Positions 46,034-54,955 are shown, counted from the stretch's first letter. The stretch: 64,000 bases of DNA from Paraburkholderia sp. BCC1884 (GCF_900996225.1 NZ_CAAJGL010000068.1:868001-932000), one strand, 5' to 3'. Notes: a model not told the origin generated them from the letters alone. Translations and numbers: made by a program.

Positions 46034-46441
46034 ATGAGCTTCTCGATAGACAGTCTCGATCATCTCGTTCTCAATGTCGCCGACGTGGAGGTCAGCGCGG
46101 CCTGGTACGCACGCATGCTCGGCATGCGGCGCACCGAATTCGCATCGCGCAGCGGCACACGCGTGGCGATGACCTACGGCAATCAGAAGATCAATCTGCG
46201 GCCGTGTACCGCCGACACCGTTGCCTGGTTTACGGGACGCGAGGCGGTGCCCGGCAGCGCCGATCTGTGCTTCGTCACCACGACCAATCCGGCCGAGGTG
46301 AAAGCGCACTGGCTCGCCCAAGGCGTCGAGATCGAGGCCGGTCCGGTGGAGCGCGATGGTGCGCGGGGCAAGATGACTTCGGTCTATTGCCGCGACCCCG
46401 ATGGCAATCTGATCGAAGTCGCCACGTATCCGGACGCATAA
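46034..46441 (+). CDS. VOC-family (glyoxalase/bleomycin-resistance fold) protein
   Basis: The protein is 135 residues from the ATG at 46034. It has paired beta-alpha-beta units with ligands of the VOC metal site: His in SLDHLVLNVADVEVSAAWYARMLGM and Glu in CRDPDGNLIEVATYP. Such small proteins include glyoxalases, virulence proteins of the VF family and dioxygenase-like enzymes. No partner genes; substrate unknown. Confidence 0.86.
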   Translation: MSFSIDSLDHLVLNVADVEVSAAWYARMLGMRRTEFASRSGTRVAMTYGNQKINLRPCTADTVAWFTGREAVPGSADLCFVTTTNPAEVKAHWLAQGVEIEAGPVERDGARGKMTSVYCRDPDGNLIEVATYPDA

Positions 46442-46663
46442 GGTGGCAGCCTTCGCGCGCCCAGGCTGCCGTGCGGGCGGCTTGCCTGCTACGAGCAGGA
46501 GCCTGAAGTCCGACCGTTTTTCTCGCGTATTCCACGCATGCTCGCGCCACCTGGCCCGTCTTGTGCTGGGAAAAGGCGGGCAAGGTACATATTCTCAGGT
46601 GCAAAGTGGGGAACTGCGGCTGCCCGGGCGGGTCTGCTGCTTATTCTTTTACAGGAGCACTCC

Positions 46664-47095
46664 ATGACGCGTCCCGTCGATTCCGGCGTTATCCTCATTG
46701 CGCGCATTGCTCTCGCCGTGCTGTTCCTGTGGGGCGGCGTGATGAAACTGCTGGGCTATGCGGGCTTTGTCGGCTATCTGCATTCGAAGGGCGTACCGCT
46801 CGTGCAGGTTGCCGCGCCGGTGGCGACGGCCGTCGAAGCGTTGGGCGGTCTGCTGCTGATCGTGGGCTTCAAGGTGCGTCCGCTGGCGCTGCTCATGGCC
46901 GTCTACACCGTGGCGACAGCAGTGCTGGGTCACGATTTCTGGAATGTCACGGACGCCGCCTTGCAACGCGACATGGTGATTCACTTCTGGAAGAACATCG
47001 GTATCGCCGGTGGCTTCCTGCTGCTGTTCGTGACGGGCGCGGGGCGTATCAGTGTCGATGGCGCACGCGCGCCGCGTGGCGGATTGGGCCGCTGA
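46664..47095 (+). CDS. DoxX-family membrane protein
   Basis: The protein is 143 residues from the ATG at 46664 (AGGAG, spacing 6). Four hydrophobic segments with the DoxX pattern: ARIALAVLFLWGGVMKLLGY, then GLLLIVGFKVRPLALLMAVYTVATAVLGHDFWN and KNIGIAGGFLLLF. The LGHDFW motif is typical. DoxX proteins are linked to redox stress complexes in some species; the role here is unknown. Confidence 0.85.
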   Translation: MTRPVDSGVILIARIALAVLFLWGGVMKLLGYAGFVGYLHSKGVPLVQVAAPVATAVEALGGLLLIVGFKVRPLALLMAVYTVATAVLGHDFWNVTDAALQRDMVIHFWKNIGIAGGFLLLFVTGAGRISVDGARAPRGGLGR

Positions 47096-47157
47096 ATTTT
47101 TTGGAACTGGTTGTGCTGGTCGCTTTTCGACGTCGCTTGTAATCAAGGGAGCAAATA

Positions 47158-47430
47158 ATGATTCAGAGTTTCGAGCAAACCATCGGTGGCAAAGTCACGC
47201 AACTGTGCGCGAGTCTGGGAGAAGGGCCCACGCCGCATCGCGTGATCATCAGTCTGGCCGACTCGGCGAAAACGCTGGTGGTGCTGGACGCGTCCGGTCT
47301 CATCAGCACGATCAAGGCTGAAATCGAGGAGCCGGAAAAACTGATCGCCGACGCCATCACCAAGGCGCAGAACGAAGGACTGATCGAGCGCGCAATCGAT
47401 ACCGGCACGATCCAGGAAGCGTCGCTCTAG
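47158..47430 (+). CDS. Small conserved-looking hypothetical protein, 90 aa
   Basis: GGGAG six bases before the ATG and well-mixed alpha/beta composition support a real gene. Sequence features: a strand pair (HRVIISLADSAKTLVVLDASG) and a C-terminal acidic helix (EEPEKLIADAITKAQNEGLIERAI). No family recognised. It follows the DoxX gene by 62 bp on the same strand. Confidence 0.6.
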   Translation: MIQSFEQTIGGKVTQLCASLGEGPTPHRVIISLADSAKTLVVLDASGLISTIKAEIEEPEKLIADAITKAQNEGLIERAIDTGTIQEASL

Positions 47431-47481
47431 GCGCTATCCCGGGCGGCGTTTTCCAGCAGCATTGCGGCCCGCGCAACCGGC

Positions 47482-48915
47482 TTAGCGCGATTTGCTGGTG
47501 CGCGCGGCGTCCGCATTGCGAGGGCTCGCGGGTGACGAATGCGGTTCCGGATGCACGAGACAGCCGAGCACCAGGCCGAGCACGAGCAAGCCCACCGAAA
47601 TGATCGTCGCCATCTGCATGCCGGCGACGATCTGCGTCGCCGCGGCACCGCTCGCCAGCGCGCCGAAGGCGGCCACACCCACCGCGCCGCCCGCTTGCCG
47701 GGCGGTGTTCAATACCGCCGACGCCGTGCCGGCGCGCTGCGCTTCGACGGAGGCCAGCACGGCGGTGGTCATGGCCGGGACGGCGAGGCCCATGCCGGAT
47801 GGAATCAGCAGGAACGGCAGCAGCAAGCCGACCAGCGGCGTACCCGCATCGACGAGATGCAGCAGGCCGTAGCCGAGTCCGGCGGTGATTGCGCCCGCGA
47901 TCATCGGCACGCGCACACCGAAGCGCCCGACCACCCAGCCGCTTGCCACATTCGACACCAGGAACCCACCCGTCAGCGGCAGGAAGGCCAGACCAGCCTG
48001 CAACGGCGTATAGCCGCGCACCCGCTGCAAATAGAGACTCAGCACGAACACCATGCCGTAGTAAGTCAGATTCACGCAGATGCCGAACAGTACCGCGGCG
48101 CTGAAAGTGCGCTTGCTGAATAGCGAGAGCGGCAGCATCGGCATGGCAGTGCGCGATTCCACGGCGATGAATGCGCCGGCCGCGAGTACCGCCAGCACGA
48201 AGCCGCCGGCCACGAGCGGATGGCTCAATCCCAGAGGCCGCCATTCGATCACCGCGGCAACGAAGGCCGTCATGGCGACGATGGCTAGCACCTGGCCGCT
48301 CAGGTCGATCCCGCGCGCACTCGTGTTCGCGGATTTCTGCGGTACCCAAAGCAGGGTCGCCAGAAATCCAGCTGCGCAAATCGGCAGATTGACCAGAAAG
48401 ATACTGCGCCAGCCGAACGCCGCGATCAGCAGGCCGCCCACCACCGGCCCGGCCGCGATCGAAATCGCTCCGGCCGCTGTCCATAAGCCAACGGCGCGTG
48501 CCCGCAGTTTCGGATCGTGTCCATACGACTGATTGAGCAGCGCCAGCGAATTCGGCAACATGGCCGCCGCGCCGATGCCTTGCAGCGCACGCGCCGCCAC
48601 CAGCATGGTGGCATCGAGCGCGAGTCCGCAGGCCAGTGACGCGAGCGCGAACAGCACGATGCCGGCCGCGTACATGCGCCGCGCGCCGAGCCGGTCGCCC
48701 AGCGCGCCGGCCGATAGCATCAGCACGGCGAAGGCGAGCGTGTAGGCATCGACGACCCATTGCAGACCCGCGACATTCGCATGAAGGTCCGCGCCGATTT
48801 TCGGCAGCGCGATATTGACGATGGTGACGTCGAGTTGCGTGACGACGAACCCGACACTGACCGTCGCGAGAATGCGGCCAAGAGCGGGCGAGAAGGAGGT
48901 ATTTGGGGAGTTCAT
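47482..48915 (-). CDS. MFS drug/proton antiporter (DHA2/EmrB-QacA family)
   Basis: A 477-residue transporter with about 14 hydrophobic segments, motif A GDRLGARRMY, the motif D1-like LDVTIVNIALPKIGADL and motif C AAGPVVGGLL in segment 5. Such proteins export cationic or hydrophobic drugs. Two near-identical 16-bp elements lie upstream and may be operators. No regulator gene is adjacent. Confidence 0.88.
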   Translation of the reverse strand: MNSPNTSFSPALGRILATVSVGFVVTQLDVTIVNIALPKIGADLHANVAGLQWVVDAYTLAFAVLMLSAGALGDRLGARRMYAAGIVLFALASLACGLALDATMLVAARALQGIGAAAMLPNSLALLNQSYGHDPKLRARAVGLWTAAGAISIAAGPVVGGLLIAAFGWRSIFLVNLPICAAGFLATLLWVPQKSANTSARGIDLSGQVLAIVAMTAFVAAVIEWRPLGLSHPLVAGGFVLAVLAAGAFIAVESRTAMPMLPLSLFSKRTFSAAVLFGICVNLTYYGMVFVLSLYLQRVRGYTPLQAGLAFLPLTGGFLVSNVASGWVVGRFGVRVPMIAGAITAGLGYGLLHLVDAGTPLVGLLLPFLLIPSGMGLAVPAMTTAVLASVEAQRAGTASAVLNTARQAGGAVGVAAFGALASGAAATQIVAGMQMATIISVGLLVLGLVLGCLVHPEPHSSPASPRNADAARTSKSR

Positions 48916-48927
48916 GTTGGTAACGTA

Positions 48928-49067
48928 CAGACGAAACCTGTTTTGGCGTATCTCGGTAACTCTTTGATTTTTAACAACATCTATTTCTCATGAGTTTGAG
49001 GTCTGAACAAACAAATTTGACCTGCGCGTCGCGCGTTTCATCTCGCGAGAGACAAACGAAACCTGTT
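48928..49067. promoter_or_regulatory. Paired 16-bp elements upstream of the MFS gene
   Basis: ACGAAACCTGTT occurs at 48931-48942 and 49056-49067. The match extends to 15 of 16 bases upstream (ACA then G or A). The first copy is an imperfect palindrome (ACAG-N7-CTGT) ten bases before the MFS start codon. The pair may be sites for a TetR- or MarR-type repressor encoded elsewhere. Confidence 0.4.
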
Positions 49068-49340
49068 CCCGGTCGCTAACCAACCTCGGTTCGCAATCAG
49101 TCTAGCGATTCACCGACAGCAAACGGGCGGCTGCCGAAAGTGCGGAAGGACCAACGTCAGCCCCACTCTCGGAATGTAGATGGGCGCGCATACGCGCAGG
49201 CTCGGTTCCTTTGATAATGAGGCGCCGCATGCGAAAGATTATGGAAGATTGTTGGCGAGGATGCTTCAATCCAACGTGAAACGTGGAATGGCGCAAATGC
49301 GGGTGTGCAAGGAGTAGACCGGCGGCCGAATCAGGGGGGC
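49068..49340. other. Non-coding stretch, nothing recognised
   Basis: No ORF with plausible composition or ribosome-binding site was found on either strand between the MFS upstream region and the tRNA-like fragment. Confidence 0.5.
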
Positions 49341-49370
49341 GGTCGTTAGCTCAGTTAGTAATTCAGCAGT
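49341..49370 (+). other. tRNA-like 5' fragment (resembles tRNA-Lys start and D-arm)
   Basis: The 20 bases GGTCGTTAGCTCAGTTAGTA match the first part of a tRNA-Lys gene (acceptor 5' strand and D-arm) with about one difference. Homology then fades; no anticodon or T-arm follows. It marks the left side of a gene-poor accessory tract and could be a decayed att-like scar. Confidence 0.4.
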
Positions 49371-49909
49371 CGCGCCTCCCGCACGCGATCCGCAAAGGTT
49401 GGCCACAGTTTCTGTTCGCAACCCTGTGGGCAACTCTGGGCATTGCGGCAGTAACGGATTGATGCGACAGCGAAAATTCGGTGGTCCACCGCCGCGAACG
49501 AAATCCAGCCGGTGATTCGATCAAGCTCGATGTGCGCGAATGCGTTGATGGCTCGTAGGGTGCGTCCCGCTGATGGGCAAGCTCCCTGGACGAAACCGGT
49601 TCTTGTTGATCAGCGCTTGCGGCGCACGAACCTGAAGAACTGATGCGGGTCGTGAGATTTTTGTGGCCTCGTAGCTTCTTACCAGCACCTGCTTCATGTC
49701 GACAGCGTGGCGTTGAAATTGCAAACGGCCGAGTTTGCGGTCGACGCTGATCGCCGATCGTCGATGCAAAGTTATCTGCTGATTTTTCAGCCATAAACGG
49801 GCGAGAAGCTGATCGCGGCTAAAAACGATCGCTATTTGACTGTATTGGCATCGAAGCATTGCTTTGGTGCTTTGCTGGGCATGCCCTACCAATCAGTCAA
49901 ATTATCGCA
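49371..49909. other. Gene-poor stretch, no supportable gene
   Basis: Several short frames exist on the minus strand (up to 143 codons), but composition is irregular and none has a ribosome-binding site. One minus-strand frame around 49400-49600 (INAFAHIELDRITGWISF) reads somewhat like protein and might be gene debris. Confidence 0.4.
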
Positions 49910-50782
49910 ATGAGCAATCGACCACAGACCATCCAAATCTTTCTGCCAGGAGGAGATCCGCGAGGCATCCGTATCGCAGAAATCACCACACGTATTGTTC
50001 AGGTAATCGAGGTTCCTCGCAGTCGCTTGTCTGACTTTCTTGTCATGAGAGAAAGCGAACAACTCGCTCTGTACTTTTTAGTGGGCGAACGGGATGACGG
50101 GTTAGGCAAGCGCCTCTATGTGGGTCAAAGCGGTGACCTTCGGAAGCGTCTTGTCACGCACAATAAGGAGAAGGATTTCTGGGAGAAAGTTCTCGTGTTG
50201 ACGACACGAACAGAAAGCCTCACATCCACTCACGCGCTGTACCTCGAGTCTCTGTTTATACAGGAAGCAAAAAGGGTTGGTCGATACGAGGCTGAAAACG
50301 CCAACGAGGGGATGCGTTCTCATACTCCGCCTCCGCTAGTCGCCGATTGCCTTGAAATCTATGAAACTGGTCGTGCGCTACTTGCATGTCTTGGCCACCT
50401 CGCGTTTGAGCCACTGACCAAGCTATCATCTGACACGTCGTCGAAAGACATTCTGTTTTGCAGGCGCTCTGGAACCTCAGCGCAAGGAGCGTACACGGAC
50501 GAGGGCCTTGTAGTTTTTAAAGGCTCGATGGGTAAAGCGGGAATCGGGAAGGGCTTCCAGGGCCATGCATTCGCGAGGCTTAGAAGCGAGTTGTTGCGTC
50601 AAGGCAAAATCGTGATCGAGAACGGGGGACTCGTCTTCAGGGAGGACGTTCTCTTCTCTTCGCCCAGTGGGGCATCCGCTGTTGTATGCGGCGCTGCTTG
50701 CAATGGCTGGCTGGACTGGAAGGACGCCACGGGTCAGACGCTGCACGACCTCAAGAGAAAAGATGCGGGACTGGTCGAGTGA
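49910..50782 (+). CDS. GIY-YIG nuclease-domain protein with DUF4357
   Basis: The protein is 290 residues from the ATG at 49910. The N-terminal GIY-YIG-like domain shows LALYFLVGERDDGLGKRLYVGQSGDLRKRLVTHNKEKDFW (the two Tyr strands and conserved Arg) and Glu in ALYLESLFIQEA. The C-terminal half (from about residue 195, GAYTDEGLVVFKGS through SGASAVVCGAACNGWLDWK) fits DUF4357. Such fusions occur in accessory regions and near restriction systems. Lower GC than the flanks suggests recent transfer. Confidence 0.78.
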   Translation: MSNRPQTIQIFLPGGDPRGIRIAEITTRIVQVIEVPRSRLSDFLVMRESEQLALYFLVGERDDGLGKRLYVGQSGDLRKRLVTHNKEKDFWEKVLVLTTRTESLTSTHALYLESLFIQEAKRVGRYEAENANEGMRSHTPPPLVADCLEIYETGRALLACLGHLAFEPLTKLSSDTSSKDILFCRRSGTSAQGAYTDEGLVVFKGSMGKAGIGKGFQGHAFARLRSELLRQGKIVIENGGLVFREDVLFSSPSGASAVVCGAACNGWLDWKDATGQTLHDLKRKDAGLVE

Positions 50783-50853
50783 GGGCGATCGGCTCGGTTG
50801 CGGACCGCGTCGTGCCGCACCGGGCGTTGGACTGAGATCGCTACACTTATCGG

Positions 50854-50859
50854 TATAAT
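50854..50859 (+). promoter_or_regulatory. Perfect -10 box before the 65-aa ORF
   Basis: A consensus TATAAT lies 33 bp before the ATG at 50887, with AAGGAG between them. A convincing -35 was not found (best TTGGAC is 21 bp upstream). Confidence 0.5.
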
Positions 50860-50886
50860 GGATCTCCTACCGAAGGAGAGTTGAAG

Positions 50887-51084
50887 ATGGATGCATTGCT
50901 GAGTCTTTTGCTTGGCAACCGTTCCGCCGAAGAAGTCGTTGCCAACATTTCACAGCGAATTCATGATGATTCCGCTAGGGGGCGGGGCAAGGTTACTGAG
51001 GTCATTCAGGGGCGAGGGTTCGTCTACGGCCGGGTGTCGCCGGTCGACGAAAGAGACTCGAAGCTTTATGGCAAGATTGACTGA
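50887..51084 (+). CDS. Small protein of unknown function, 65 aa
   Basis: AAGGAG eight bases before the ATG, a consensus -10 upstream and an intrinsic terminator 40 bp after the stop make a compact stand-alone transcription unit. The sequence has a hydrophobic start (MDALLSLLLGN), an acidic helix (SAEEVVANISQRIHDD) and a basic Gly-rich middle. No family recognised. Confidence 0.6.
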   Translation: MDALLSLLLGNRSAEEVVANISQRIHDDSARGRGKVTEVIQGRGFVYGRVSPVDERDSKLYGKID

Positions 51085-51121
51085 CCAATCTTGACATGTG
51101 ACCCCAACTTGGTGCTGATTC

Positions 51122-51149
51122 AAACGGTCGCTTTCAAGCGGCCGTTTTT
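51122..51149 (+). terminator. Intrinsic terminator of the 65-aa gene
   Basis: AAACGGTCGC (51122-51131) pairs with GCGGCCGTTT (51138-51147) with one G-T pair and a TTTCAA loop, followed by TTTTTG. Confidence 0.85.
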
Positions 51150-51479
51150 GTTTGCGGGACCAAATCGTCTGCAGATTAACGTTGCGCGAAAGACTGCGAG
51201 CGTGGCTTGAAAGACGTCGGGCTGCAGTTGCTAGGGAGTGTCTTTTTGCGTCCGGCGCGACGCGCGTTCGCGGCATGGTGTCGCGCAAGCACATTGCATT
51301 GGTGCGTGGGCCTTGGGGCGAAGGTCCCCGGCTGGCATCCATCGCATTACATCTGAAAGCGGTATTGCGGGATTCCTCGATTCAAGCTCGCGGCGACTCG
51401 TCGTGCCAGAACTGATTGGGACCGCATGGAGCATTGCTCGTTCGTTTGCCATGTCTGCCCGCTTTTCGGAAGCATGCGT
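51150..51479. other. No intact gene
   Basis: The only open frame of note is the degraded tail of the minus-strand pseudogene to its right. Nothing else is supported. Confidence 0.5.
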
Positions 51480-51910
51480 AACGCTGCTGATCAGTTCAGT
51501 TGGACTTTGAAAGAGTTCTGCCGGGACTTTTATCCGAGGCCCTTCCTCGTAATATGACGCCATGATCTCGGCTCGAACGAAGCTATGTGCCTCCAGTTCG
51601 CCTTGTTTCTCGATTTTGTTACGTGCATCGACCATCCAACGCATCAAGCGATCCTCCCGCACCCTGTGGTGCGCAGGGTCTGAATCGCAGTCTGGATCGA
51701 GATTCTGAAAGTTTCAGGATCAAAGTATCCGCGTTCAGCCTCGTGCCATTGTCGATGCGCGTCCGCGAACCGTCGTTCTACCGCGTTCAGCGGACACCGA
51801 TTCTCATGCGCAGCTTTAGTCACCTCAAAACCGCAAACAGAAAGGCCTCGAATATCATCCGAGTCCGAGAACTTAGCCGCTAATGCGTCGCACTTTGACT
51901 TGCATCCACA
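51480..51910 (-). pseudogene. Decayed gene with internal frameshift/deletion
   Basis: Two adjoining minus-strand frames read as good protein. The first (upper coordinates, from about 51900) gives DIRGLSVCGFEVTKAAHEN, then AVERRFADAHRQWHEAERGYFDPETF and ISIQTAIQTLRT before a stop at 51644. The second, shifted by one frame, gives REDRLMRWMVDARNKIEKQG and FVRAEIMASYYEEGPRIKVP before losing quality after SPTELISS. Together they resemble a conserved bacterial hypothetical family in which IQT.R and WMVDARN.I.KQG occur in one chain, with about 20-25 residues missing at the junction. Confidence 0.6.
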
Positions 51911-52259
51911 TTTTCAACGATCGCCATTGCTGTTGTCGATTGACGTTTCCTAGCCGACGTCCGCCCGAGGTGATCGTCAGCAGCCGACCCGTTGCCACCG
52001 GCCGACCCGGCGCGACATGTAGGCCGGCTTTCATGGCACAAGGGACGTTTGTTTAGTCGCATTGGAAGACGGCCTTTACTGACGGTCGACATCATCGCTT
52101 CTGAAGCCACACCAAGGTGCTTTCCTCTAAATTGCGGCGACTTGTCGAGCGTGCAGAGAGACCACCACTCGAAAGAGAAGCGGTCTTCCGGAATCGGATG
52201 CGCCTCATGGCCGGATCGTCAGCTGGCATAATCGCGTTAATCTTTTTACCGGGGCACGT
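51911..52259. other. Intergenic stretch, no supportable gene
   Basis: Short frames only. A CATAAT at 52227-52232 could be the -10 of the following gene. Nothing else recognised. Confidence 0.45.
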
Positions 52260-53006
52260 ATGCCTGATCTGAAACGAGTCCACGAGACAGCGAATGTGAT
52301 CATCGGTATGTTCGAGCACGAGCTTCTGCCCCGCATCACCGTGCAGGCCGACGATGAAACCGCGAAGATGTCCGCCTGCCTCATGCTGTCGATCTTCGAG
52401 CAGTTTCACGCGGCCATGAAGCTGAGCGGGGCCGGACTTGCAGGTCATGCTGCCGGCCCGATCCGTTCAATGCTTGACAGTCTGGGCGACCTCTTGAACC
52501 TGTCGGCTTCACCGGCTTATGTTGACTCGATGAAGCTTTACACGGCGCGCGAGAACGGCAAACTGTTCGACGAACTTCTGGCCAGTGACAATATCGACGA
52601 CGGGATGCGAGAAACGCTTAACGAATGGATCGGGCTGAACAGGCCCATCGTTGCGGAATTGATGGCGCGCGAGGTTAAGACAGCCGGCCTGAAGGACAAG
52701 CTGACAAACGTGGGCGTCGGGGAGATGTATGTCTCTTATCGCGTGCTGTGCGCATTCGTTCACTCGAATGTGACGACCCTGCTTCAGCGACACGACAGCG
52801 GTTCATCGCCGGTACTCGAATATCGAGCTCCCATCAGGCCCGAGGTTATCGTCATGCTGCATAACCTCGCGATGGACTATCTGATCCGTTGCGTGACCGA
52901 GATATCAAAGTTCTCGACAGGGATGCCCGCCGACGAGATTGGAGCGATGACAGACAAGGCGGTTGCAATGTGGCGCGAGGTCGTTTCTGCGCCGAAGGAC
53001 GAGTAG
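52260..53006 (+). CDS. Uncharacterised helical protein (DUF5677-like)
   Basis: A 248-residue, largely helical protein. Motifs FEQFHAAMKLSGAGLAGHAAGPIRSMLDSLGDLLNL and YVSYRVLCAFVHSNVTTLLQRH (Arg/His in helices) resemble the DUF5677 family of small HEPN-like helical proteins, but I am not certain of that assignment. No partner with MNT signature is visible. Located in the accessory tract, opposite the next gene. Confidence 0.65.
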   Translation: MPDLKRVHETANVIIGMFEHELLPRITVQADDETAKMSACLMLSIFEQFHAAMKLSGAGLAGHAAGPIRSMLDSLGDLLNLSASPAYVDSMKLYTARENGKLFDELLASDNIDDGMRETLNEWIGLNRPIVAELMAREVKTAGLKDKLTNVGVGEMYVSYRVLCAFVHSNVTTLLQRHDSGSSPVLEYRAPIRPEVIVMLHNLAMDYLIRCVTEISKFSTGMPADEIGAMTDKAVAMWREVVSAPKDE

Positions 53007-53039
53007 ACGTTAAAGACCGTCAACGTCGTCTGATGCCGC

Positions 53040-53825
53040 CTAGTTCATCAGATTGTTGTTATCGGCCAGTTGCGTTTGCTCCAACAGCCTTGCGCGCACA
53101 GCCTTCTCAATTTGCTCGTGCAATGGCTTGCCTTCGCTCCTTAGCGTTTCATGAGCCGAGTTTCTCATCGTGTAATCCTCGCTTTGAACGCCAACTTCAA
53201 AGGCAACCAACGCTTTCCAAATCAGCTCTGTCTGCTTGTTGAACATTCCGCGAAGATCGTCCGGCAAGAAGATAGAATTCGTCTTCACGAAACCATCGGC
53301 GCTAGCGAGTGCTTCTCGCGCCTTGAAATAGCGCTTATCAGTTTCGAGTTCCTGCCAGCGCTTGTCCCGATCCTCTGGACGCTTCTCTCGGATCGCCTGC
53401 TTTTGTGTTTCCGACAGATGGTCTCGCTTCGACAAGAACTCTTCAAGTTCGGGTACCGACATCCATCGTAGAGACGCGTAGCTCTGTAGCGGGGAACATA
53501 ACCAATCGGCGATGGTGTACGCCTCGCTAATTTTCTCCCAGGCGTCGGGGATGATCTTGAATTCGCGCTCCTGCAGTTTTAGCGACCCCTGGATTACCGT
53601 GTCGAGCTTTGCCTTGATGCGTTGAAGTTCCTTCGCCTGCTCGTGCTCAAATTCCTTCTGGCGCTTTGCAAAGTGAGCATCCACCCATCGCTCCGCGGCC
53701 TTTTGTAAGATTAACCAGCCAATCCCGACAGATACTCCGCCGTATAGGAAGACCTGGCCGATTAGCTTGAATAGTGCGTCAGACGTCACGCTAATCCTCT
53801 TTTTTGTTGTATCAATGCGCATCAT
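53040..53825 (-). CDS. Membrane-anchored coiled-coil protein of unknown function
   Basis: A 261-residue protein with one N-terminal membrane segment (residues about 22-43, LIGQVFLYGGVSVGIGWLIL). A charged coiled-coil follows (50-90, HFAKRQKEFEHEQAKELQRIKAKLD), then a helical C-terminal domain. The start at 53825 has an alternative Met at codon 2. No family recognised; this architecture is common in accessory regions. Convergent with the helical protein to its left. Confidence 0.7.
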   Translation of the reverse strand: MMRIDTTKKRISVTSDALFKLIGQVFLYGGVSVGIGWLILQKAAERWVDAHFAKRQKEFEHEQAKELQRIKAKLDTVIQGSLKLQEREFKIIPDAWEKISEAYTIADWLCSPLQSYASLRWMSVPELEEFLSKRDHLSETQKQAIREKRPEDRDKRWQELETDKRYFKAREALASADGFVKTNSIFLPDDLRGMFNKQTELIWKALVAFEVGVQSEDYTMRNSAHETLRSEGKPLHEQIEKAVRARLLEQTQLADNNNLMN

Positions 53826-54190
53826 ATCCCGTTACTAAGGTTGACGACGCGACGTACATCATCAGTAGTCGAAGGGCCGTTGATCGAGTGAAGCAGCCGC
53901 ACGAATATCCGAATGTTGGCTGCGACGAATGACTCTTGCTGGCCGATGAGCGCTTGATGCGATCGGCATATTTCTACCCGTCGCGGACTATCGAATATCG
54001 CCCCATAGAAAAATCGTTTTCGCTACGCGAGCGGACGTTCGTATTTCCGAACAGGCCGAGGTTCGCGAAAGTAAATTTCATCGCACACCCACCAAATCTA
54101 GTACTCCCGTTCTCGCCTCGGGGCAAGTGAACTGCCCGTCAGGCCACTTCTTGCCGATGACGGCGATGGCACGGGCGGTAAAATAGAGGA
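53826..54190. other. Intergenic stretch, no supportable gene
   Basis: A 64-codon plus-strand frame (53936-54130) has no ribosome-binding site and unremarkable composition. This is the right edge of the accessory tract, before the catabolic cluster. Confidence 0.5.
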
Positions 54191-54955
54191 TCAGGACGCT
54201 TGCTGCATGTCATTATCGATCGGAAGCATCTGTCCAGAGATCGACTTGCCCGCGTCGGACGCAAGGAACACAGCCATTGCCGCGATATCCCGTGGATCGA
54301 CGAAGCGTTGTAACGACTGGATTGACATGGCATCCTGCCGCTCTTCTTCCACGGACCGCCCGCTCATCTGCGCACGTCCTGCCAGAACGCTCTCGATACG
54401 CTCGCCTTCCACAGCGCCCGGCAGGATCGCATTGACGCGCACACCCGACTCGCCGAGTTCGCGCGATAGCGATTTCGTGAATCCAATCAAGCCCCACTTG
54501 CTGACGGAATACGCGCTTCGATTCGGATAGCCAAAACGACCCGCCACCGATGACATCATGATGATCGAGCCCGCTCGTGACCGTTTCAGATGCGGAATCG
54601 CGAGTCGGGTTACGTTGAAGGTGCCATTCAGGTTAATCTGCATGACAGCGTCCCATGCATCGGGGTCGTAGTTTTCAACCGATGATGTCGGCCCCGCGAC
54701 GCCAGCGTTATTAACCAGTACATCCAGGCCGCCCAGGGCTCGGATGGCCTCAGGTACCGCGCGTTCGATATCGGTACGATTGGCCATGTCACAGACTGCG
54801 GTGGCGATCTCTGGCAACTCCGCCGCAAGTGCCGCCAATCCGCTTGCGTCGACGTCGACCACGAACACTTTCGCACCGTTGTTCGCGAAGGCGCGGGCGA
54901 TCTCCCGGCCGATGCCTGACGCGCCAGCTGTCACAAGAACTTTCTGCGCACTCAA
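54191..54955 (-). CDS. Short-chain dehydrogenase/reductase
   Basis: A 254-residue classical SDR starting at TTG 54955 with a perfect GGAGG six bases upstream. Motifs: TAGASGIG cofactor loop (10-16), NNAG at about 87, catalytic Ser in MMSSVAG, Tyr and Lys in SAYSVSKWG. The Asp after strand 2 (VVDVD) favours NAD over NADP. It is the last gene of the minus-strand arm (thioesterase, hydroxylase, MarR, SDR) and could oxidise a hydroxyl on the pathway substrate. Confidence 0.88.
   Translation of the reverse strand: MSAQKVLVTAGASGIGREIARAFANNGAKVFVVDVDASGLAALAAELPEIATAVCDMANRTDIERAVPEAIRALGGLDVLVNNAGVAGPTSSVENYDPDAWDAVMQINLNGTFNVTRLAIPHLKRSRAGSIIMMSSVAGRFGYPNRSAYSVSKWGLIGFTKSLSRELGESGVRVNAILPGAVEGERIESVLAGRAQMSGRSVEEERQDAMSIQSLQRFVDPRDIAAMAVFLASDAGKSISGQMLPIDNDMQQAS

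Noticed and set aside
47357..48760. A 467-codon minus-strand frame overlapping the MFS exporter
   Set aside because: Same strand but another frame; the exporter frame has the membrane segments and MFS motifs.
49341..49370. A complete tRNA gene
   Set aside because: Only the 5' strand and D-arm match; no anticodon stem, T-arm or CCA end follows.
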